In this document: positions 22,442-33,365 of the stretch, in pieces | Layout: each line of letters begins with the position of its first letter | Numbering within the stretch: the first letter of the stretch is position 1 | Assembly (NCBI RefSeq): GCF_932294415.1 | Contig: NC_065535.1 | Location: 7,849,001 to 7,913,000, forward strand | Source: Quercus robur | Lineage: Eukaryota; Streptophyta; Magnoliopsida; Fagales; Fagaceae | Direction: 5' to 3' | DNA length: 64,000 nt | Made by a program: the position numbers and the translations under genes | The notes under the pieces: model-generated | Database searches by the model: none | Told to the model about the DNA's origin: nothing | Seen by the model: only the letters and a program-made list of their open reading frames with translations

Positions 22442-23830
22442 AAGCTCTTCTCGTACCCTTTCTTCACAACTTTCTATGGCCATCATATTCGCCCTTTTCC
22501 TATTTCTCTTCGGATATCAAGAAGACTTCAAAGAATTGCTAGTAAAAAGATTGCTCCACTTGAAGTTGGCGGTGCGTGGCCTTTGATTGGCCACCTCCTT
22601 CTATTAGCAGGGCCAGCCCTAGGCCTAGGCCATTTAGGCCATGGCCTAAGGCCCCCTGACATAAAAAGGCCCCCAAATATTGGGTCATGAGTTTTTTTTT
22701 TTTTAATTTTTTTAATTAAAGAAAAAGTGTGAGTTAGATGTATATTTTATCCCAATCTTAAGAAGCCCTAAAATATTAGAGTTTTCTAGTATATTACAAG
22801 TTTTATTATATAGGTCCTACAAATTGATATGTCACCAATGAAGTAATTCAATACTCATTTATTATTTTGTTGAAGTGTCACCTCATTGTCACATCAGTTT
22901 GTAAGCTTTTTGTAGTAAAATTTGTAATAAGTTTAGCATTTTCTCCACCCAAAAAAAAAATGAATTAATAAAAATACAATACAGTCACCTTAAGTGCATG
23001 AAAAATGCTAAAGCTAATACAAATTTTAGGAAAAAAATTTACAAACTGATGTGATAAAAATATAATCGGTGTTACTTAAATAATAAAATAAAATGAATGT
23101 TTGAATAACTTTTCTTTTATTGGTGATATGCCAATTTGTAAAACCTATATAGTAATTATCATTAGCTCACTTTGGGTGAATAAGTCATGTTAATAAGTAA
23201 GAATAAATAATGGATTTGAAATTAAATATAAATAAATAAATATTATTTAAGTAATATTTAGATGTAAAAACACCCCTATAAAATTCTCGCTTTAGGCCTC
23301 AAACAATCTTGGGCTGGCCCTGCCTATCAGGAGGGTCACAAGACTCACAACCACCCCCATATAACCTTGGGTATTATGGCTGACAAGTACAGACCAATCT
23401 CTGCTATCATGGGTGTGCATCGAACTCTAGTAGCAAGCAATTAGGAGATAACCAAAAAGTGTTTTACTACCAATGACGAAGGCTTTGCCAGCCGTCCAAA
23501 ATTCTTAACCGCAGATCTCTTGGGTTACAACTATGGCGCCATGTTTGGATTCAGCCCTTATGGCCCCTATTGGCATTTGTTTTGTCAGATGCAATACCAT
23601 ATCTAAGGTGCTTTGACTTGGGAGGGTACAAAAAAGCCATGAAGAATACAGCAAAAAAAATTGGATCATATAGTACTTGGACAAGGGCTAGAAAAACGTA
23701 AGCAAGTAAAAATTTCGGGCGAGGTGAAAGACCACCAAGACTTTATGGATGTGATGTTGTCCAATGTTGCAGATGATGATGATGAGACTTCAAGTATGAT
23801 GCGGATACAATCATCAAATCTACTTGCCTA
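22442..23830 (+). pseudogene. CYP82 exon 1 pseudogene (fragment 4), split by a hAT
   Basis: Exon 1 of a CYP82 copy. The initiator ATG is AAG (22442-22444). Small deletions occur in the anchor (TTCTCTTCGGATATC). A 715-bp hAT element interrupts it at 22608-23322. The conserved part resumes with CCCATATAACCTTGGG, ATGGCTGACAAGTACAG and GTGTGCATCGAACTCTAGTA; TTAGGAG gives a stop where the intact gene has TGGGAG. A 292-bp internal deletion joins CCCTATTGGC directly to ATTTGTTTTGTCAG with GGC microhomology. The 3' end keeps a donor-like GTAAGC at 23831. The intron that follows is broken by a CACTA end and a SINE. Confidence 0.92.
22608..23322. mobile_element. Non-autonomous hAT element in CYP82 exon 1
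   Basis: Perfect 12-bp terminal inverted repeats CAGGGCCAGCCC / GGGCTGGCCCTG. The 8-bp flanks TCTATTAG (22600-22607) and CCTATCAG (23323-23330) match at 6 of 8, both differences T/C. Outside them the exon reads on (CTATTA / AGAGGGTCACAA against CTATTAAGAGAGTTACAA in the intact gene). Subterminal GGCCTAGGCC-type palindromes are visible near the left end. No transposase frame. A different hAT family from the 587-1227 type. Confidence 0.92.
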
Positions 23831-23900
23831 GTAAGCCACTCATAATCCTATTAATTAATTAATGCATATATTGAATATAATGAACATTAAAACCTCTTAT

Positions 23901-24097
23901 CACTACAAAAAAAAGGACCTCTGGCCGCGTTTTAAAAACGCGGCTATATGATAAAAAAACGTGGCTATATCCTCTGGCCACGTTTTTTTAGGCCGCGGTT
24001 CAGAATGTGGCCTAAAACCTGTGACTATAGGACTGATGGTCCTATGGCCGCACTTTTTAAACGCGGCCCCAGCTCAGGCCCTTCATCCAATAATATC
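23901..24097 (+). mobile_element. CACTA transposon terminal fragment
   Basis: It starts CACTACAAAAAAAAGG, the CACTA terminal signature, and is followed by repeated subterminal motifs: GGCCGCGTTTTAAAAACGCGG, GGCCACG, GGCCGCGG, CGCACTTTTTAAACGCGG. No opposing TAGTG end was found, so only one terminus is present. It sits in the intron of CYP82 fragment 4. The frame 23961-24149 is spurious. Confidence 0.75.
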
Positions 24098-24114
24098 AAG
24101 TATGCATTCTAGTA

Positions 24115-24296
24115 CCTTGGTACAATGGTCACTCCACAAATATAAATAATTGTGGGATGTGGGAGGTAAAGGCCGGAGTTCAAGTCTTTAGGACTAAGAG
24201 GGAGTTTCACACACATTTACACTTAGATTAAGTTATAGTAGAAATTCTATCTTATATAAATAAATAAAAAAATTAAAAAAAAAAAAAAAAAAAAAA
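24115..24296 (+). mobile_element. tRNA-derived SINE, copy 1
   Basis: An identical 17-bp target duplication, AAGTATGCATTCTAGTA, flanks it (24098-24114 and 24297-24313). Inside are an A-box-like GGTACAATGGTC (24119-24130), a B-box-like GAGTTCAAGTC (24176-24186) and a terminal A-rich tail. These are features of a pol III SINE. A second copy is at 48115-48303. The perfect duplication suggests recent insertion, after the CACTA fragment it abuts. Confidence 0.93.
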
Positions 24297-24313
24297 AAGT
24301 ATGCATTCTAGTA

Positions 24314-25382
24314 GACATAGGAGTTCGGTTCATGGTTGAGTTTGGTAGATGATCTAAATGCTCCTCCATGACATTCTAGGAATATCTCATAGAGTGATGC
24401 TACACTTATTACAAACTTTAGTATATAAATTTTAGGACAAAATTGGCAAATGCCCTTTTCGGGCAAAAAAAAGCAGCATTATGCCCCCTTTCCCAAACTA
24501 ATTAGGGAAATACCCCTCTTTTGAAATTCGATTTCTCAAAATCGAGTTAAGCCCTATAGAGGCGTTTTTAAGGAGCTTATAGTGACGTTTTAAAGATCTA
24601 TAGTGGCGTTTTGAAACTCGAGCTCCACCCCCCCCAAAAAAAAAAGAGAGAAAAAGAAATAGAAACCCTATCAAATTGATAGGGAAGTTTCATAACAAAT
24701 AGTTATTTTGGGCAGTATACTTTATCCCTATTTTTTTATCTTTATTTTTAATAGTAAACTTTAGCATTTCTATTAGTAATTATGTTACACTGAACAGTAT
24801 TTAGATAATTTGTTTTTTGTTTTTTCAATAGAGTGAAATATATAAGATACGTGAAATGATAAAGTTATTTACAAATTATATTGCAAAAAAGCAAAAATTG
24901 ATGTGACGAGAATATTATTAGTACCACTTAAAGTGTGATGAAAAATACTAAAGTAACTATAAATTTTATCACAAAAAACCTAGAAACTGATATAGTATAA
25001 ATATGATTAGTACTGTTTAAATAATATTACTATAAATAATTAAATATTTGAATCACTTTTTTATTCATACTAAAAAAAAGAAATCACTTTGTTCTGAATA
25101 ACATTTTAGTTTATATAGTAAAATTTATAGTATTTCTAACATCATTCTTTTATGATTATTGACACATCTGTTTGTAACATTATTTAGTAAAATTTATAAT
25201 ATTTCCAACATCACTTACAAAATAATCTCTACCTTAAACCTTTTTTTTTTTTTTTTTGAGAAGATTTCTACCTTAAACCTAATGCTAGGTTTCCCTAGAT
25301 CACAAGATATCATATGTTTCTTTCTTCCTATACATGGCAGTTTAGATGTGACAACAATTTTGTTGACATAATTAGATAGTAT
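24314..25382. other. Intergenic/intronic debris, no gene seen
   Basis: A block with CCCTTTTCGGGCAAAAAA and repeated ATAGTGGCGTTTT/TAGAGGCGTTTTT phrases (24440-24640) looks like repetitive-element sequence I cannot name. The rest is AT-rich, with a T tract at about 25241-25257. Confidence 0.4.
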
Positions 25383-27288
25383 CATACGCTCAAACACCTT
25401 GAAAATAGCATAGGAGGTGGTCCAGATCAATAATTATATGTTTAACATATTATTCAGCAAAAACAAATTAAATGTTGAAATTTTTTTACTTTTTAATTTT
25501 CTCACTTTCCAAAAATTTCAACAAATTATTGGCCTCTATGAATTATTGATAAGCAAGTGAGATTGATTGATAAGTTTATCCAAATGTCGGTGCTCCAATA
25601 ATTTAAACTTTATGCGTTTCATGCCCTCATAAGCTCATACTGTCATGCATGCTTATCTTGAATAAAATTAGCACTAAGGAAGTGGGGTTGTTGAGTTCTG
25701 TTTTGATTAATATGGCTTACTTAGAGATAATCCTAATAAAAATAACTTATGGGAGGGTCTACCACTTTAGAAAAGCGAGAGTGGCAACAACAATTTGATG
25801 ATAATTAATTGTCTTACATAAGATTCAGCAAATATATGATACTGAATATTTAATATAAAAAAAAAAAAAAAAAAAAAAAATGCTAGCTCACGGTAGCTCA
25901 TGAAAAGGAGTTATTAGTTATGAATTAAACTTGATTTTTTTTTTTAATACAAAATCAACATCAGTTAGTGCAGCCCAGGGGTTAGAGATGCTTCAGAGAC
26001 TTTAAATAATTCTACTATTAGTGTCAATATTCAATACTTGAATCTTATAGAAAAGACCCAAAGAGGTAATCTGATCATGCCAAACCAAGTTCATGATAAA
26101 CAAGAAAAAAAGAATTGGAACAAATTTTGTTCTCAATATATATAACCTGGCATTTCATATCATTCTTCTATGTTGATCTTATATAAATAAGCTATACCAA
26201 TACAAGTTTTATTTTTTCTGATAGAAAGATACCAATACAAGTTGATAAACAAGAAAAAGGATTTATACTTATTGACTAATATAAATAAGATACTAAAAAA
26301 CCAATTTCCCAAACTTAAAACATTTTATTCCTATATGAACTTATGAAGCCATAAGTGAGACATGACATACTTTTGGATTCTTAAATCTCAACCCCGTGCA
26401 TGGACCCATTGTATAAACTAATTTATTTGAGCTAAAAGAGTTCACTAATACTGTTTCAAAATCTTTACAAATAAAATTAAAATTAAGATTCAAATCTCTT
26501 ATTTTACTTGATTTAATAATTAAATTGTTAAAAAACATTAGCCTATTTGTTTAAACCTAACTTATATATTATAAAATAATTAACTTTTTTTTTTTTTTTT
26601 TTGGCTTAAAGACACTTTTTGACTCATTTTTAATCAAATAACTCTGTACACTTTTTGTAGGCCCTAATCTTAGTGGGTACAGACAGAACAATAGTAACAT
26701 TGACATGGGCTCTCTCGTTACTTCTCAATAACTAAGAAGTCCTAAGGAAAGTCCAACAAGAATTAGACCTCCAAGTTGGTAGAGAAAGGCTCGTAAAGGA
26801 ACCAGACATGAAACATTTGGTCTATTTCCAAGTTGTTATCAAAGAAACAATGCGTTTATATCCTGCAGCAACACTCTTAGTGCCACAGGAGTCCATTGAA
26901 GACTACAATTTGGCTGGTTATCATGTCCAAGCAGGCACTGGACTCATTTTTAATCTTCCAAAGCTCCATCGAGACCCACATGTGTGGTCAGATCCAAATG
27001 AATTTTGACCTGAAAAGTTCCTTACAATCCACAAGGATGTTGATGTTAGGGGGCCAAAATTTCGAATACATACCATTTGGTAGCGGTAAAAGAATGTGTC
27101 TTGGGATATCGTTTGCACTACAAGTTATGCAACTCACATAATTAGCTACCTTGTTGCATGCTTTTGAAATTGCAACCCCTGCAAATGAACCTGTGGACAT
27201 GACCGAGACAGCAGGACAAACCAACTTCAAAGCCACCCCACTTGAAGTCCATCTCACTCCCCGTCTTAATGTCCAAGTATATGCATAG
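25383..27288 (+). pseudogene. CYP82 exon 1 shard, intron and exon 2 (fragment 5)
   Basis: A short exon 1 shard (CGCTCAAACACCTTGAAAA) joins, through the same junction as fragment 2, to intron sequence (25400-26660). Then follows exon 2 at 26661-27288 after TTTTTGTAG. Exon 2 is nearly full length: VGTDRT where the intact gene has [15 protein letters not shown], then [11 protein letters not shown] and FGSGKRMCLG, ending at a TAG at 27286-27288. Defects are a stop just after the I-helix region (AACTAAG, about 26731), a stop inside FRPERF (TTTTGACC, 27003), a one-base gain (GGGGGCC, about 27050) and an extra AAT after CAACTCACA (about 27140). The heme loop has L for P after Cys. It could also be read as the second exon of fragment 4, separated by insertions, but the extra exon 1 shard argues for a separate unit. 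Confidence 0.88.
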
Positions 27289-28660
27289 TGTAACCAATTT
27301 AGAACTACTGGGGCATTTCAATTAGAACTGTTGTGTGCTTCTTGTACTTGTTTTAAGCATGGAATTGGGATCTTGATCTAGAACAATTTCTAGAAATGAA
27401 AAAATATCTAAACTACAAAGCAATGTATTATCATTTTGATATTTACTATCCAATCTAGGACTAATACATTTTCTAGAATTTAAAATATGAAAAATTATAC
27501 TTTTAAAGATTACATTGTTCTTAACATATAGTCATTTTTATTAAAACAAGAAACGAAAAACAAAAGTTATTCAGTACTATAAGTCTATAACATCACAAAA
27601 AACTACACCAAATATAACTCAAGCTGACTTATATGTGCGTCGTTTCATTATTATTTGTTTAGAACCTTCTTTCAGTCATGGATACACTCATTTCTTGTTT
27701 GATTTAAGTATCTACTGCTATGGTCCACAAAACTCAATACTCAAATATAGTCCTGGGCCTCCTGGCAAATCTAGACTTGGACCCATTAATCTGACCCAAA
27801 TTCGAAGGACAATATCCGACCCAAACCATTTAATTTCGGGTCGGATCAGCCTGCGGGTCAGATGGGTTTACCCGTACTATAAACAGGTTTTTTTTTTTAA
27901 TATGTAAAACAAACAAACCCAATGGCCTAAACAAAATTTTCATATGGCCCGCTTCGAAAAATGTGCTACCCAAGAAGCTCAGATATGCAAGCAAGAGGGT
28001 GAGTCGGTGTGGCCCCTTAGCCCAAAACGTGTGGACACTGGGGCTAAGGAAGATCCAGACAAAAAATGAATTGGAGTTGTAAGGAACCATTACATGGACC
28101 ATTTGGAATTTCAGAAATGGTTTTTATTTGTCATATCTTACGCTAAAAGATTTTCAACGATTGTAGAATTATTCTTCAGATTTTATTTCAATTTTTTATC
28201 TTTGTTTTCATTCATTTTAGTCTTCTAAATTTCAGATTTATTTAATTAAAGTATTTTTGTCAACTTTTATTACATTTTTTGAAAAAAAAAATCTAGAAAA
28301 TATTTTTCAATCATTAATTGAATTTTTTTAATTTAAAAATTTTAAGAAATATTTAAAAATTTGAAAAATTAACCACAACATTTAACAAAAATTGATGGAA
28401 AAGCCTTAATTGAATAAATTTGAAAATTAGAAGACTAAAATAAATGAAAGTAAAGTTAGAGAATTGAAATGAAATCTAAAAAAACTTAGAAAATTAATTT
28501 TGCATTTTAGCCAATTATTTACAAGTCAAACTAGTGTCACCAAAGAGCAGAGGGATCCTTATCGTGCACAGGCCACAAAACAACAAATGAAAAATGTCGA
28601 AGGCTAGGTAGATCTCGATCGTACATGGTATGGGGACGAAATTGCTACCCAAGCTGTATT
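27289..28660 (+). repeat. CYP82 3' flank, longest copy
   Basis: The reference copy of the flank found also at 5935-6725 and 7850-8612. An AT-rich insertion (about 28175-28510) absent from the 5935 copy separates GATTGTAGAATTATT from TATTTACAAGTCAAACTAG. It includes an imperfect inverted arrangement (ATTTTAGTCTTCTAAATTTC near 28217 against AAATTAGAAGACTAAAATAAATG near 28421), suggesting a small foldback element. Frames in it are not genes. Confidence 0.7.
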
Positions 28661-29541
28661 TAGCCTCGAATGAGTGTACTGCTTTTTATTACCCAAAAAT
28701 TTAAAAAAAAATTAAAAAAATTAAAAAAATTAAAAAAAAAAACAAAAAAAAAAAAAGGAGAGAGAGTATTGCGTTTCAGATTGTGACCAATATTGCTCAT
28801 GGGTTTAGGCCTATGGTCCAATCCATACATTTGGCTTTGGGTGCATTTTCTTCCTTACTATACTTTTTGCATCACTTTTTCTTACAATATCAATTGATGA
28901 TGCAAAAAATCCTTAATGGCCACTCATCTAAATCTAGAGCTTTAAAAGATCTGTAATGGGAAAACATGAATCAGAGGGCACTAGTGTAGTATCACTGTAT
29001 TAGCCAAAAGACCCTAAACTTCTCTAATGCCTAAGTTGGGAATTCACTAAACCCAATATGAATTGAGAATGACAAAGTTTTTAGTTTTTTCTCACACATT
29101 GGCAAATGGGATGATGATGTCCTTATATAAGTGCTCTAACTAACTATTACTCCCGTAAATGTCCCCATTTTCCCTTAGTAGAATTTGGTAGGAGCGTCAG
29201 TTTTAACAGTTGTTAGAGACTCAAGGTTCATAACCATTATGGGTGATAGTGGTGTACTTTCTATACAATTATGACCAACAAATCACATTTTTTATTTATT
29301 GAATATGGGAACTAGGTTGATGGTTGAGGTTGTTTCTCAAATAAATAAAAAAGGTTGATGGTTGAGGTAGACACCTAATCTTTGGTCAACTGTTGATGAC
29401 AACAATGAGGGTGTTGGACTGTTGCCCATCATCAATAAAATTTTGCCTTTAAATCCCCCACGCACACACCAAAAGGGAAGGGGTAAAATCCTTGATTTTT
29501 TTTTTTTTAATAAATAAAATTACTATCAATTTTACCATATA
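28661..29541. other. Intergenic, no gene seen
   Basis: A-rich low complexity (28697-28757) and unassigned sequence. No gene. Confidence 0.45.
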
Positions 29542-29672
29542 GGCATAGGTGGTGTTGTTCGAAACTTCACAGGGGCTATTATTGGTACTTTGTCTCAGCG
29601 AATCAAGCTCCCCACCTCAGCAACAATAGTTGAACTTCTAGCATGTTGTCTTTGCAAAGGATCTCGGGGTCA

Positions 29673-29858
29673 TGCAGTGCATAATGAAGGATAGGGCTGT
29701 CCACGGGTCGGGCTGGGTCGGGTCAATTTTTGTCCCAACCCAAACTCGACCCATCGGCGTCGGGTGGAGGGTGAAGTAACCCTAAACCAACCGCCAGAAA
29801 AATCAGTCGGTTCGATTTTGGGTGATGGTTAGTGTCGGTCGGGTAAAGTCAATTGCCG

Positions 29859-29905
<47 letters not shown>

Positions 29906-30341
29906 TCGCCGAAATCTGGAATTTTCGTCGGAAACTGGAAAATATTGTTGGAAACTGGGAAGTCTCACCGGAAACTTGAAAATTCTCGCCGAAAATTAGA
30001 TTTTTTTTTCTTTGAAATTTGCATTTTTTTTTTGTTAGAAATTGCTGGAATTTGGCTGGATTTGGCTAAATCCCACCAAATCTAGCTGGATCTGGTTGAG
30101 ATCTCGCCAGATCTGGTCGAGATCTCGCTAGATCTGGTCGTGCAGTGCATAATGAAGGATAGGGCTGTCCACGGGTCGGGTCAATTTTCGTCCCAACCCA
30201 AACTCAACCCATCGGCGTCGGGTGGAGGGTGAAGTAACCCTAAACCGACCGCCAGAAAAATCAGTCGGTTCGATTTTGGGTGATGGTTAGTGTCGGTCAG
30301 GTTAAGTTAATTGCCGGAATTTAAAAAAAAAAAAAGGCATC

Positions 30342-30372
<31 letters not shown>

Positions 30373-30710
30373 GGTCGCCGAAATCTGGAATTTTCGCCGG
30401 AAACTGGAAAATATTGTTGGAAACTGGGAAGTCTCGCCGGAAACTTGAAAATTCTCGCCGAAAATTAGATTTTTTTTTCTTTGAAATCTGCATTTTTTTT
30501 TGCTAGAAATTGCTGGAATTTGGCCAGATTTGGCTAAATCCCACCAAATCTAGCTGGATCTGGTCAAGATCTCGCCAGATCTGGTCGTGCAGTGCATAAT
30601 GAAGGATAGGGCTGTCCACGAGTCGGGCCGGGTTGGGTTTTCGTCCCAAAAAATCAGTCGATTCGATTTTGGGTGATGGTTAGTGTCGGTCAGGTTAAGT
30701 CAATTGCCGG

Positions 30711-30755
<45 letters not shown>

Positions 30756-30997
30756 TCGCTGAAATCTGGAATTTTCGCCGGAAACTGGAAAATATTGTTG
30801 GAAACTGGGAAGTCTCGCCGGAAACTTGAAAATTCTCGCCGAAAATTAGATTTTTTTTTCTTTGAAATCTGCATTTTTTTTGCTAGAAATTGCTGGAATT
30901 TGGCCGGATTTGGCTAAATCCCACCAAATCTAGCTGGATCTAGTTGAGATCTCGCCAGATCTGGTCGAGATCTCGTTGGATCTAGCTTGTTTTTGCA
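29673..30997 (+). repeat. Three tandem units of flank plus hAT 5' end
   Basis: TGCAGTGCATAATGAAGGAT begins units at 29673, 30141 and 30588 (spacings 468 and 447 bp; the third continues to about 30997). Each holds the LINE-derived flank, the hAT terminus TAGGGCTGTCCACG/A, a GGTTCGATTTTGGGTGATGG block, a long A tract, GGAAACTGGAAAATATTG and a (GATCTCGCCAGATCTGGTC)-type end. The A tracts vary in length between units. The third unit has lost part of the CCCTAAACC segment. Confidence 0.92.
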
Positions 30998-31209
30998 GGA
31001 TTTGGCCTGATTTTTTTTTTTGTAGCTCAAGTCTGGTTCGAGTTGCTCGGGTTTTGTAGATGCAAACCCGCCACTCGACCTATCAGTGTTGGTTTTTTAG
31101 AATGAAAACCCACTGCCGACCAACTAGACCTTCGATTTGGGTCGGAATCAAGTCGACATCAAGCCATTTGGCTGGGTTGTTGGGCTCCGGTCAAGTCTGG
31201 ACAGATTTA
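29692..31209. mobile_element. hAT element with internal tandem amplification
   Basis: The left end TAGGGCTGTCCA and right end TGGACAGATTTA form imperfect inverted repeats (10 of 12). The flanking octamers ATGAAGGA (29684-29691) and GTGAAGGG (31210-31217) agree at 6 of 8, as a decayed 8-bp target duplication. It interrupts the RNase H sequence. Most of its length comes from the three tandem units. No transposase. The minus-strand frame in an A tract (30302-30493) is spurious. Confidence 0.75.
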
Positions 31210-31365
31210 GTGAAGGGTGATGCTGAGGTGACTATCCAAGTAATTTGGCATGAGGATTCATCTCACCTAGAGTATGGGCATGTGGTTTAAGATGTGTTTT
31301 TAGCTAGAAAGTTTCAATTTTGTAGTTTTTCCCATGTGAAATGTATAGGTAATTTAGTTGCCCAT

Positions 31366-33365
31366 TGTTGATATCCATTTTCGTGACACATTTTATACAA
31401 GCCCAATTCAACTAAGCCTGACTTTATTATGGGCTCAATTCATATATTATATTTTATTTTATTCTTTTAAGCATGGCCCAAGCCTTTGTGACTTATGGGG
31501 GAAATTGAGGAAGTGTGGTTTAAAGGATATGGATTGGTTCCTTTTGAACCTTTTGCATGAGACCAACACACACGTGCTACCAAGTGGGTAAGGGACACTG
31601 GTAGCACCTTAGGCTCATGGAGGAGGTCTTGTACCCAAAATTTCCACTCTAAAACAGGTTTTATGCTCTAGGTGATTGTGACCCAATTTTTCTACTATAC
31701 CATTTTTTGCCTAAAACATATAGCTGACCTTGTCTGCTGCAACAACCAAATGCAATCTCTAAGGACTATCATGTCTAGGAAACATCAGCCCATGAATTTA
31801 GGCTATTTTATTTCCCAAATTATGCAAAAAAGCAAGGCATCCCTCTTACCCAATTAAATCAAATCTGACCATAACTTCTTTGATTCATACCTTATGGTTC
31901 AAAACCTCTTCTATTGATCAAAAACAGTCACTTATAGCACCCTAAGTTCAATACAAAAGGCCCCAATCAGATTCAAAATCAACTAACCACGTTCTACCCA
32001 TATACCTGAAACTTCAGAGCAAAAGCTCATTCAGCCAATTAATAATCTCATAATTTCAAAGTTTGGGGGTAGAAATATGGGTACAAGGGAACCTTCCATC
32101 TCTTCCTCATAACCTCTCTCAATTTCCTCTTCTCGGTGATTGTGGGTCGAAATTTCAAACCTATTAAACCACGTTTTCCCCCATAAAGCTGAAATTTGAG
32201 AGCAAAAACCCATTAAGTTAGGAAACATTCTCACAATTCTGAACCTTAGGGGTGGAAATATGGATACAGGGAAACCTTCCCTCTCTTCCTCACAACATTT
32301 CTCAATTTCCTCTTCTTGGTGACTGTAAGGACCCGATTTGGAAAAGCTAGCCCAGAACATGGATAGACTTTGGCCCAAGAGGCCCAAAACAATGAATTTG
32401 TAGAGAAATGGGTCAAAACACTGGGCTTCAGTTAATTAGACAACAACATGGATAGGCTTTAAGACAAAAAGATAAAAATGAACTCTTATCAAATAAAGAA
32501 GAAACGTCCTCGGCTTGGTTCGAGGACAATTGTTCAAAAACAATGCTCTTAAAAAGTGTTACAAGTTTAATTGTGGATTGCTACAGTGTTTTCTTTATCT
32601 CCTCTCCCCTCCCCTTTTCTTGTTCTCTCTCTTTTCTTTTATACACCCTTCTCCCTTTACCTCAACCGTCCACCTATAAGCTAGATGGTTAGGGTTGATA
32701 CTTGTCCCATCAATCCTTCTCATCAGTCTTCAAGTAGTAGCTGTAAGGTTGAAATACACTGTTCAGGCATCACTTCTGCATTAATGCGGCTAGGGGATTA
32801 GCTGCAGTGCATTTAATGCGGAGACAGTAGCTTTCTCCCCAGATATTTTGGGGTTCATCCTTATCCCATATCTCCACATTGCTTGCCCACCTCAAACGAA
32901 TTTTAGGGACTGCCACTTTTGTTGTAAATCCATTTCTCAGGACCTCGGCCAAGCTCGGCCGAGGAAATTTTCGTCCTCGGCACACTTTCCAGAGCCTTTA
33001 AGACCTAAACCCCATTATCCCTTCATCAGTGTAATTTCCTCCGACGAAAACATCTCATCCTTAGGTGGATTTTTGTCCTCGGCTTGGGCCATAGGCCCAA
33101 CATATGAATAAATAAAGCACTTCTAGGCCCAAGGACCCTATAGTGACTGTGGGTCGAAATTTCAAACCTATTATGTTTTTATGCTTTTTCTACACTTTTG
33201 TTATTAGCATTTTGACTCTCTCTTATCAAAGCACCATTAGCCTTTTGTTCATTATACATTTGAATTTTTGTGCTTGATTTTTCACAATAAACAACTCTAA
33301 AGAACCCAAGGGGAGATTTGAGTCATTCTTGTATTTTCAGCCCTTGTCACAAAACATCCCTAACA
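31366..33365 (+). mobile_element. Solo LTR interrupting the LINE tail
   Basis: TGTTGATATCC at the left and ...ATCCCTAACA at the right give TG...CA ends. The 5-bp flanks CCCAT (31361-31365) and TCCAT (33366-33370) look like a target duplication. After removing the nested LTR it is about 1.18 kb. It contains an internal ~185-bp direct repeat (CTCAATTTCCTCTTCT.GGTGA at about 32110 and 32301). No gag or pol, so a solo LTR fossil; family not assigned. Confidence 0.7.
32324..33142 (-). mobile_element. Nested Ty3/Gypsy solo LTR
   Basis: A perfect 5-bp target duplication GTGAC flanks it (32319-32323 and 33143-33147), and GTGACTGTGGGTCGAAAT resumes outside. Reversed, it ends CCAAATCGGGTCCTTACA, matching the end CTCAAATCCGGTCCTTACA of the Gypsy LTR at 53601-54417. 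The lengths are 819 and 817 bp, and both carry CCGAGGAC motifs. It is a solo LTR of the same family in opposite orientation. The intact duplication and the nesting suggest it is the youngest layer here. Confidence 0.88.

Noticed and set aside
25960-26110. Possible third SINE (TTAGTGCAGCCCAGGGGTTAG...)
   Set aside because: No convincing B box, tail or target duplication was found.
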